From contig CAZAGT010000300.1 in the NCBI GenBank assembly GCA_964484515.1, forward strand, positions 1-6,518: a stretch of DNA of 6,518 nt. Reading direction: 5' to 3'. The notes below the pieces were generated by a model. That model did not search any database. It saw nothing but the letters and a program-made list of their open reading frames with translations, and was not told where the DNA came from. Shown piece by piece: positions 1 through 5,754 of this stretch (positions are counted from its first letter, which is position 1; the number at the start of each line of letters is the position of its first letter). The position numbers were made by a program, and so were the translations under genes. The stretch is from CAZAGT01 sp964484515. Its GTDB lineage: Bacteria > Desulfobacterota > DSM-4660 > Desulfatiglandales > HGW-15.

Positions 1-3
1 TCT

Positions 4-85
4 GCGTTGCCAAGGGTTTGCAGTAGACTTCTACGGCTGCACCCTCGGCGCCTTGGATCTGCAGCATCCTCGACTTTTGCAACGT
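4..85. other. Nested inverted repeats, possible structured RNA or end of an upstream element
   Basis: CGTTGC at 5-10 is complementary to GCAACG at 79-84, with a G-T wobble possible at 4/85. Inside this, CAAGG at 11-15 pairs with CCTTG at 51-55, and within that arm TGCAG at 19-23 pairs with CTGCA at 37-41, followed by TAG/CTA and an ACTT loop. A second small arm, GAT/ATC at 56-58 and 66-68, lies beside it. Together these can be drawn as a branched fold closed by the outer stem. No T-run follows, so it is not an obvious intrinsic terminator. It matches no RNA family I recognise. Short complementary words can arise by chance in 80 bases, so this is weak evidence. Confidence 0.2.
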
Positions 86-176
86 TAGGGTACATTCAGC
101 GTTCAAGCGAAAACAAGGCGGTGCAGAGTGAGGTGTTTGCTGCTTGATCCGATCTTTTTGAACTTGATCCTCTATG

Positions 177-192
177 TGTCAAAAGACTGACA
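177..192. promoter_or_regulatory. TGTCA-N6-TGACA dyad, possible operator
   Basis: Perfect 5-base half-sites, TGTCA at 177-181 and TGACA at 188-192, are separated by six bases. Their centres are 11 bases apart, about one helical turn, which suits a dimeric helix-turn-helix regulator. The right half overlaps a CTGACA hexamer that resembles a -35 box, but no good -10 hexamer lies 16-18 bases downstream. It is 150 bases upstream of the kinase start. The operator role is inferred from symmetry and position only. Confidence 0.25.
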
Positions 193-261
193 AAGTATGG
201 GGCGTAAGTGAGATTTGCCTATATCGTAAGGGAGGAGCTTCCTCACCGCGTTGAAGGGTTT

Positions 262-295
262 GGAATCAGGTGCCTATTCGCTTCGGCATGATTCC
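262..295 (+). promoter_or_regulatory. Bulged hairpin in the kinase leader
   Basis: GGAATCA at 262-268 pairs with TGATTCC at 289-295, and inside it TGCC at 271-274 pairs with GGCA at 285-288. This gives 11 base pairs with a two-base GG bulge on the 5' side (269-270) and a 10-base loop. It ends 46 bases before the ATG of the kinase gene. It could be a stem in the 5' untranslated region or a long-spaced operator. There is no T-run after it, so it is not a standard terminator. Confidence 0.35.
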
Positions 296-341
296 TGCTC
301 GGTTGAAGAACTGATATCTCTCAGATGATTGGGGCAAAGAG

Positions 342-3300
342 ATGCGTTACGGCCTAAAAGATCTTATCGATATCCCCAAGATTCAGATCCTCATCGACAG
401 TTTCTACGGCTCCACGGGTATTCCAGCGGCCGTGGTGACTAATGAGGGCGAGGTCCTGATCAAGACGGGGTGGCAGGAGATCTGTCTCGAATTCCATCGC
501 AGGCATCCTCGTACTGAGAGAAAGTGTATTGAGAGCGCGACGAAAATAAAGGAGCGACTGAAGAACGGAAGACATTTCACGATCTATCGCTGTCCAAATG
601 GGCTCATCGATGCGGCAGCTCCTATTATTGTGGACGGGGAGCATGTGGCCAATGTGATGACAGGGCAATTGTTCTTTCGAGAGCCTGATCACCAGGAGAT
701 TGAGTCTTTCAAAAGCCAGGCTAAGATGTGCGGGTTCGATCAAGCCGCCTATCTGGAGGCGTTGAACCGGGTCCCTATCATCTCGGAAGAGAGGGTGGAG
801 CGTATTCTCGATCACCTGTCGCAGTTTGCGGGGCTGCTGGCTGAGCTGGGATTGACTCGGCTGAGGCAAATCGAAGCTACTCAGGCGCTGGAGGCCGCGC
901 ATGGGGAGCTTGAAAAGGAGGTGCAAGCACGGACCAGACAGTTGAGTCTGGCGAACGAACGACTGGAAGCGGAGATCTCGATCCGGCAGGAGACGGAGAG
1001 GGCGCTCCAGAGCGTGAAGACGGAAATGGAAACCATCATCGACTCCGTGCCGGTCCTGATTACGTACAAAGACACCAAAGGTCGCTATGTTCGAGTCAAC
1101 AAGACATACGCCGATTTGGTGGGACTCCCGAAGACGGCCGTAGAGGGGAAAACGACGACCGAGATTGTCCCCCATCCCGAGCTTGCGGAGCGATATCTTC
1201 GCGACGATCGGAGTGTGATCGCCTCTGAGCGTCCGATGCGGAGTATTATCGAACCCCTCGCCTTTAACCCTCAACGGACGGTCCAGGTCGACAAGGTCCC
1301 GTATCGAGACATCAGCGGACGAGTGACAGGGGTCATTGCGATCGCAACGGATATCACCGAGCAAAAGCGAGAAAGGGAAGAGGCTGCGGCCCGCATGAAA
1401 CGACATCAAGAGCAGGATGCCGCGGTTGTTGAATTGGCGACTCATCCCGCCATCGTGAAGGGGGAGCTGAAGGTTGCCGCTGAGATTATCACGGAGAGCT
1501 CAGCGAATGTCATGGACACTGAACGGGTGGGGTTATGGATGTTGAATGACGACCGCAGGGAACTTCAGTGTCTGGATCTTTTCGAAAGGACGTCGCGGAG
1601 GCACACAAAGGGACAGATCTTACGGGTCGCTGACTATCCGCGATACTTCAAGGCCTTTGAGAATAGCAGGACGATTGATGCCCATGATGCGTACTCCGAC
1701 CCGCGCACTGAAGAGTTTCGGGATATGTATCTGGAGCCAAACGGGATCACGTCGATGCTAGATGCCGCCATCCGCGTCTCAGGGACCCTTGTCGGTGTCG
1801 TCTGTCACGAGCATGTGGGGGCCCAGCGGACCTGGCAGGACGATGAGATCGTATTTGCCGGAGACGTTGCTGATCAGGCGGCACAGGCGATACAGAATCA
1901 TCGGCGTGCGCAGGATGCTGAAGCCTTGAAGGAAAGCGAAAAGCGCTACCGCAGCCTCGTGGAGAACATACCGGTTGCCGTTTACCGAACGACGCCCGGT
2001 TCAAAGGGGCGGTTCCTGATGGCCAATCCCACCTTCCTTAAGATGTTCGGATTGACATCGGAGAGAGAGTTAGCCGAGTTCTCGGTCGCAGAAGTCTACC
2101 ACGATCCGAGCCTGAGGAAGGCATTTTCTGAAAGATTGATGAAAGAGGGTATGGTTGAGAACGGCGAGTTTCATTTGAGGAAGAAAGACGGCCCCCTTTT
2201 TTGGGGATCGGTTACCGCTCGAGTACAACGCGATAAAAACGGGGGGGACGCCTATTTCGATTGTACGATTGTGGACATCACGGCACGCAAACAGGCAGAG
2301 GAGGACAAACAGGAACTCGAGGCGCAACTACAACATGCCCAGAAGATGGAGGCCGTCGGAACGCTGGCCGGCGGAATCGCGCATAACTTCAACAATCTCC
2401 TCATGACGATCCAAGGGAACGCTTCTCTAATCATGTTGGGGATGAATCGCGAAGATCCTCATTTTGAAATGCTGAAAGGTATCGAGAAATCGGTTCAAAG
2501 TGGGTCCCGGCTGACCAACCAACTTCTGGGCTATGCCAGGGAAGGGAGATATGAGGTCAGGTCTTTGAGTCTCAATCGGCTTGTGAAGGAAACGGTCGAT
2601 ACCTTCAGCAAGACGAGGAAGGACATTCGTGTTCACCTCGACCTTGCCGAGAACCTTGCCGGGATAGAAGCGGATTATGTGCAGATTGAACAGGTGTTGT
2701 TGAATCTAATCGTCAACGCGGCGGATGCCATGCCCACAGGTGGGGATCTCTTCTTCAAGACGGAAAACGTCACTGAGCGGGATATGCGGAACAAACCGTA
2801 CAAACCGAAACAGGGGGCCTACGTCCTAATAACAGTTCGTGATACAGGCTTAGGTATGGATCAGAGCACTATGGAACGCATCTTCGATCCGTTCTTCACG
2901 ACCAAGGGCCTGAGCAAAGGGACCGGCCTTGGATTGGCCTCGGTCTACGGTATCGTAAAGGCCCATGGGGGCTATATCGACGTAGACTCGGTCAAGGGTC
3001 AGGGGAGCACCTTCAGCATCTATCTCCCTGCATCAGTCAGCCCCGGGTCGTCGGAGCAGCGTTCTGAGGAAGGGAGGATCAGCGGCTCCGAAATGATCCT
3101 TCTCGTGGACGACGAGGAAGCCGTCTTAGATGTAGGAATAAAAGTACTGCAGACGCTGGGCTACAGAGTCCTTGGGGCCACGGGCGGTTGCGAGGCACTT
3201 GAGATCTACCAGAGCAACCGTGATTGTATCGATCTCGTAATTCTGGACATGGTCATGCCGGATATGGCCGGGGGAGAAACCTACGATCGGATGAAGAAGA

Positions 3301-3458
3301 TCGACCAAAACGTCAAGGTGCTCCTTTCCAGTGGTTACAGCATCGATGGGCAGGCCTCGGAGATCCTCGAACGAGGGTGCGACGGTTTTATCCAAAAACC
3401 TTTCAGCATGGAGGTGCTCTCAAAGAGAATTAGAGAGGTGCTGGATGGACGCTCCTAA
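342..3458 (+). CDS. PocR-PAS-GAF-PAS hybrid sensor histidine kinase with C-terminal receiver
   Basis: This is a cytoplasmic hybrid kinase of 1038 residues that should autophosphorylate on His and pass phosphate to its own receiver and probably to a separate regulator. No membrane segment or signal peptide is visible. Residues 5-165 match the PocR sensory domain, with conserved Cys48, Cys62 and Cys84, 'CPNGLID' and 'MTGQLF'. Then come a charged coiled-coil linker (about 170-230), PAS (230-342, ending 'ATDITEQK'), GAF (355-520), and PAS (530-648, ending 'IVDITARK'). In the kinase core His681 lies in 'AGGIAHNFNNLL', the N box has Asn788 and Asn792, G1 is 'DTGLGM' (834-839), the F box is 'FDPFFTTK' and G2 is 'GTGLGLA'. 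The receiver (918-1035) has Asp923/Asp924, phospho-acceptor Asp969, Ser997 and Lys1019, all intact. The residue after His681 is Asn rather than the usual Asp or Glu. The ATG at 342 is preceded by a weak GGGG (331-334). The PocR domain usually binds small organic ligands, but the ligand here is unknown. Confidence 0.95.
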   Translation: MRYGLKDLIDIPKIQILIDSFYGSTGIPAAVVTNEGEVLIKTGWQEICLEFHRRHPRTERKCIESATKIKERLKNGRHFTIYRCPNGLIDAAAPIIVDGEHVANVMTGQLFFREPDHQEIESFKSQAKMCGFDQAAYLEALNRVPIISEERVERILDHLSQFAGLLAELGLTRLRQIEATQALEAAHGELEKEVQARTRQLSLANERLEAEISIRQETERALQSVKTEMETIIDSVPVLITYKDTKGRYVRVNKTYADLVGLPKTAVEGKTTTEIVPHPELAERYLRDDRSVIASERPMRSIIEPLAFNPQRTVQVDKVPYRDISGRVTGVIAIATDITEQKREREEAAARMKRHQEQDAAVVELATHPAIVKGELKVAAEIITESSANVMDTERVGLWMLNDDRRELQCLDLFERTSRRHTKGQILRVADYPRYFKAFENSRTIDAHDAYSDPRTEEFRDMYLEPNGITSMLDAAIRVSGTLVGVVCHEHVGAQRTWQDDEIVFAGDVADQAAQAIQNHRRAQDAEALKESEKRYRSLVENIPVAVYRTTPGSKGRFLMANPTFLKMFGLTSERELAEFSVAEVYHDPSLRKAFSERLMKEGMVENGEFHLRKKDGPLFWGSVTARVQRDKNGGDAYFDCTIVDITARKQAEEDKQELEAQLQHAQKMEAVGTLAGGIAHNFNNLLMTIQGNASLIMLGMNREDPHFEMLKGIEKSVQSGSRLTNQLLGYAREGRYEVRSLSLNRLVKETVDTFSKTRKDIRVHLDLAENLAGIEADYVQIEQVLLNLIVNAADAMPTGGDLFFKTENVTERDMRNKPYKPKQGAYVLITVRDTGLGMDQSTMERIFDPFFTTKGLSKGTGLGLASVYGIVKAHGGYIDVDSVKGQGSTFSIYLPASVSPGSSEQRSEEGRISGSEMILLVDDEEAVLDVGIKVLQTLGYRVLGATGGCEALEIYQSNRDCIDLVILDMVMPDMAGGETYDRMKKIDQNVKVLLSSGYSIDGQASEILERGCDGFIQKPFSMEVLSKRIREVLDGRS

Positions 3459-3507
3459 ATGATGGCTCACCATTCCACTCCCCTAAAACCCCACCAGTCC
3501 CCAATTC

Positions 3508-3536
3508 TTGACGCTCAAAGCTGTTTCTGCTAGCTT
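3508..3536 (+). promoter_or_regulatory. Possible sigma-70 promoter for the cupin gene
   Basis: TTGACG at 3508-3513 is one base from the -35 consensus. It is followed after exactly 17 bases by TAGCTT at 3531-3536, which keeps the first, second and last bases of the -10 consensus. The predicted start of transcription would fall near 3543, about 35 bases before the cupin ATG. The match at -10 is weak (3 of 6), so it is plausible rather than secure. A promoter here would separate cupin and dehydrogenase expression from the kinase gene. Confidence 0.4.
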
Positions 3537-3565
3537 CTATTTTTCCTCAGAATCATTATAAGAAC

Positions 3566-3570
3566 GGAGG
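3566..3570 (+). promoter_or_regulatory. Ribosome binding site of the cupin gene
   Basis: GGAGG lies seven bases before the ATG at 3578, which is ideal Shine-Dalgarno sequence and spacing and fixes the cupin start. Confidence 0.85.
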
Positions 3571-3577
3571 CAAGATC

Positions 3578-3949
3578 ATGGATTTCTTCTATGACGTGAA
3601 CGAGTTGCCTTTGAAGCCTTTTGCACCGGGTATTCGATGGTTCGTATTCAACCTGGAGAAGATGATGGGTGCATACTTTGAGATCCAACCAGGGGTGGTC
3701 GTGGATGAACACTCTCATCCGAATGAGCAGATGGGAATGCTCATTAGAGGCACGCTCAAATGGCGGGTTGCGGGCGAAGAGACGATAACCAAAGCCCCGG
3801 CCCTCTATCGAATCCCTTCAGAGGAACGGCACCGGGCGGAGATCCTTGGGGATGAACCGGCCTTGATCTTTGAGATCTACCACCCTATTCGTGAGGACTT
3901 CCTCAGGGAGGGTCCGGCGAAGTACATGAAGGGGCCTGCCAAGAAATAA
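3578..3949 (+). CDS. Single-domain cupin protein (metal-binding, function unassigned)
   Basis: This small 123-residue protein has one cupin barrel and no signal peptide, so it is probably cytosolic. Cupin motif 1 runs from Gly39 to Gly58 with His45, His47 and Gln51. Motif 2 supplies His85 in 'IPSEERHRAEI'. The predicted metal set is therefore His-His-Gln-His, with Gln in place of the common Glu. From family knowledge, a His-His-Gln-His set is also found in the KdgF-type cupins of uronate breakdown, and metal-binding single cupins include isomerases, lyases and dioxygenases. The short length and one barrel fit that broad group, but the exact reaction cannot be read from the sequence. The tail (about 105-123) is Lys-, Gly- and Pro-rich. 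The gene is followed after 48 bases by a zinc dehydrogenase on the same strand, so the two are probably co-transcribed and may act on the same substrate or its derivative. Confidence 0.9.
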   Translation: MDFFYDVNELPLKPFAPGIRWFVFNLEKMMGAYFEIQPGVVVDEHSHPNEQMGMLIRGTLKWRVAGEETITKAPALYRIPSEERHRAEILGDEPALIFEIYHPIREDFLREGPAKYMKGPAKK

Positions 3950-3985
3950 GCAACGTCGCTATGCGTCTTGAGGAATCCTGAAAAA

Positions 3986-3992
3986 GAGGAGG
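3986..3992 (+). promoter_or_regulatory. Ribosome binding site that fixes the dehydrogenase start
   Basis: GAGGAGG lies five bases before GTG 3998. The upstream in-frame TTG at 3968 has no Shine-Dalgarno sequence before it, so this site decides in favour of the GTG start. Confidence 0.85.
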
Positions 3993-3997
3993 AACGG

Positions 3998-5032
3998 GTG
4001 AGGGCCATTGTTAAGACCAGGAGGGAGCCGGGCATCGAGGTGCTAGACGTCCAAGTCCCTCAAATTGACGAGACGGGCATCCTGGTCAAGGTTATCTCCG
4101 GCAGCCTCTGTGGCAGCGATGTCCACATCTACGAATGGACCGCCGGCTATGAGTTTATACCCCTCCCCCTCATCCTCGGGCATGAGTTTTCAGGAGAAGT
4201 TGTCGAGGTTGGGGCACGTGTCGAAGGCGTGGCTGTGGGAGATAGGATTTCTGCCATGCCCTCGATGCCTTGCGGTACCTGCCGCCATTGCCGAACGGGC
4301 AGAGGCGATTCATGTACTCAACGGCTGATCCCTGGCCTCAGAACCGATGGGTTTCTCGCTGAATACGCCAGGGTCCCTGCTGGCGCAAACATCTTCAAGC
4401 TTCCGGACAACGTGACCTTTGAGAATGGGTCCATGCTGGAGCCCCTCTCCGTTGCCCTGAACGCCATAGACGTCTCCAACTTCAAGATGGGTTATCAGAC
4501 GGCCGTCCTCGGTCCGGGACCCATCGGGCTCCTCACTCTGCAGCTTTTGAAGGCGGGCGGCGCTGGGTTGGTCATGGTCGCCGGGACAGGTGCCGATGCA
4601 AGACGGTTCGAGCTGGCCGCGGAGTACGGTGCGGATATCATTGTCGACGTGGAGAAAGAAGATCCGGTATCACGGGTGAGGGAAATCACAGCCGGGGCAG
4701 AGGGCCTCGATCTAGTCTTTGAGGCCACTGGAAACCCCAAATCCGTATCCCAAGCCCTGGATATGATCAGACCCGGGGGAACAGTGCTCCTGATTGGGAT
4801 TCATTCAGGTCCGGCCGAGTTCGATCCAACGCCGATGGTCAGGGCGAGGAAATCCGTGATCGGGGTCTACGCCTTCGAGCCGGGTACCTGGCGCAGGGCC
4901 CTACTTCTTTTGTCTTCAGGTCTGGTAGACCCCAAGTCCATGATCACTCACAGAATGCCTCTCGATCGGGCGCGGGACGGCTTCGAGCTCGCGCGCAAAA
5001 AAGAGGCGGCAAAGGTGATCTTTACTCCTTGA
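3998..5032 (+). CDS. Zinc-dependent medium-chain alcohol/polyol dehydrogenase (threonine/sorbitol dehydrogenase-like)
   Basis: This cytosolic zinc enzyme of 344 residues should oxidise a secondary alcohol, polyol or hydroxy-amino acid with NAD(P)+. I start it at GTG 3998, because the resulting N-terminus 'MRAIVKTRREPG' matches the family start. The longer frame from TTG 3968 would add ten charged residues encoded partly by the ribosome binding site. Catalytic zinc ligands visible are Cys38 ('SLCGSDVHIYEW'), His62-Glu63 ('GHE') and Glu148 ('LEPLSVA'). The four structural-zinc cysteines are Cys92, Cys95, Cys98 and Cys106. The Rossmann motif is 'GPGPIG' (172-177). The acidic residue that usually favours NAD at the end of the second Rossmann strand is missing ('AGTGAD', 195-200), so NADP use is possible. 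The 'CGSDVHIYEW' stretch is close to threonine dehydrogenase, but sorbitol and butanediol dehydrogenases share this fold, so the substrate is left open. It is probably in an operon with the cupin gene. Confidence 0.93.
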   Translation: MRAIVKTRREPGIEVLDVQVPQIDETGILVKVISGSLCGSDVHIYEWTAGYEFIPLPLILGHEFSGEVVEVGARVEGVAVGDRISAMPSMPCGTCRHCRTGRGDSCTQRLIPGLRTDGFLAEYARVPAGANIFKLPDNVTFENGSMLEPLSVALNAIDVSNFKMGYQTAVLGPGPIGLLTLQLLKAGGAGLVMVAGTGADARRFELAAEYGADIIVDVEKEDPVSRVREITAGAEGLDLVFEATGNPKSVSQALDMIRPGGTVLLIGIHSGPAEFDPTPMVRARKSVIGVYAFEPGTWRRALLLLSSGLVDPKSMITHRMPLDRARDGFELARKKEAAKVIFTP

Positions 5033-5043
5033 AGGCCCAATCA

Positions 5044-5754
5044 CTAAATGCCCAAGTAATGAGTCTTCAAATGTTCGTTCTGGAGCAGTTCCTGTCCGCT
5101 TCCGCGCAGGGCGATGAGGCCGTTTTCGAGCACATAACCATGATCTGCCATCTCAAGGGCCTGCTGCACGTTCTGCTCGACGAGTAGAAGCATAAGGCCT
5201 GTCTCCCGAATTCGTTTGATGGTGTCAAACAGACGGTCTACGAGTATCGGGGCCAGGCCCAGGGAGGGTTCATCCAATGCAAGAACCCGGGGTCGTGCCA
5301 TCATGGCTCGACCAACAGCGAGCATTTGCTGTTCACCGCCCGAAAGGGTCCTGGCGAACAAATGGCGGCGCTCGTTAAGAATGGGAAAAAGCTCGTAGAC
5401 CAGTTCGAGGGTCTCAGTCCGCGATTTCCTCGCTCGTCCGTTGTAGGAGCCGACGAGGAGATTGTCCTGTACGGTCATTTCAAGGAAAAGCTGTTTGCCT
5501 TCAGGGGCTTGGACGAATCCCTTTTCCACCACTCGGTGCGGCATGAGGTGATCGATACGCTGTCCCATGAGGTGTATTTCTCCTTGGGAAGGATCGATGA
5601 GGCCGGAGATGGTGCGGAGTAGAGTCGACTTGCCTGCCCCGTTAGCGCCTACCAATACGACAAAGCTCCCTTCATCGACCTCCAAGTCGATATCCCGGAT
5701 CACGGTCAAGTCACCGTAACCCGCGCTAAGTCGATGGATTTCCAGCCCCAACAT
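5044..5754 (-). CDS. livF: Branched-chain amino acid ABC transporter, ATP-binding protein LivF
   Basis: This is one of the two ATPase subunits of a hydrophobic/branched-chain amino acid uptake (HAAT) importer. It acts on the cytoplasmic face bound to the LivH/LivM-type permease. The 236 residues are full length for LivF. Walker A is 'GANGAGKST' (36-44). The Q-loop region reads 'VQAPEGKQLF' (81-90), the LivF-type 'PEG' form. The signature 'LSGGEQQ' (137-143) is canonical. Walker B is 'VLALDE' (157-162), with catalytic Glu162. The H-loop position is Gln194 in 'LVEQNV', as usual in LivF. The C-terminal 'YLGI' is typical. The ATG lies inside the end of livG (29-base overlap), and GGGGAG (complement of 5759-5764) sits four bases before it, so translation is probably coupled. 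The substrate may be an amino acid, amide or related compound, because HAAT importers vary. Confidence 0.95.
   Translation of the reverse strand: MLGLEIHRLSAGYGDLTVIRDIDLEVDEGSFVVLVGANGAGKSTLLRTISGLIDPSQGEIHLMGQRIDHLMPHRVVEKGFVQAPEGKQLFLEMTVQDNLLVGSYNGRARKSRTETLELVYELFPILNERRHLFARTLSGGEQQMLAVGRAMMARPRVLALDEPSLGLAPILVDRLFDTIKRIRETGLMLLLVEQNVQQALEMADHGYVLENGLIALRGSGQELLQNEHLKTHYLGI

Larger units (their letters stand above)
1..341. other. Non-coding stretch ahead of the hybrid kinase
   Basis: No convincing gene is present here. Reading from base 1 there is an open frame to the TGA at 145-147, but its Arg/Ser/Leu-rich translation has no recognisable motif. A short frame starting at TTG 251 and ending at the TGA at 326-328 would give only 25 residues. 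What the stretch does hold is dyad symmetry: a nested inverted-repeat cluster at 4-85, a TGTCA/TGACA dyad at 177-192, a small GAGGA/TCCTC dyad at 232-244, and a bulged hairpin at 262-295. The octamer CTTGATCC occurs twice, at 143-150 and 163-170, exactly 20 bases apart. I found no sigma-70 or sigma-54 promoter here that I would defend. Confidence 0.6.

Noticed and set aside
1..147. An open frame from base 1 to TGA 145-147 as the 3' end of an upstream gene
   Set aside because: The translation is low in recognisable motifs and the region is dominated by inverted repeats. An open frame of this length is common by chance.
199..218. GG...TTTGC resembling a sigma-54 promoter ahead of the kinase
   Set aside because: The spacing between the GG and GC elements is 14 bases instead of the required 10.
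232..244. GAGGA-GCT-TCCTC dyad as an operator
   Set aside because: It is only five base pairs with a three-base loop, and purine-rich/pyrimidine-rich matches of this size occur often by chance.
251..328. A 25-residue frame from TTG 251, after a GGAGGAG sequence, as a possible leader peptide
   Set aside because: The purine run is 14 or more bases from the TTG, the start codon is rare, and there is no run of a regulatory amino acid or attenuator-like terminator.
354..1445. A 363-residue open frame on the minus strand inside the kinase gene
   Set aside because: It is fully antisense to the PocR, PAS and GAF coding region, shows no known domain and is Arg/Leu-rich in the way antisense frames of GC-rich genes often are.
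3459..3507. Terminator after the kinase gene
   Set aside because: Only a four-base ATGG/CCAT pairing is visible near 3463-3474, followed by C- and A-rich sequence with no T-run.
5326..5622. A plus-strand open frame of 98 codons opposite livF
   Set aside because: It is antisense to a clear LivF with all ABC motifs intact and has no domain or ribosome binding site.
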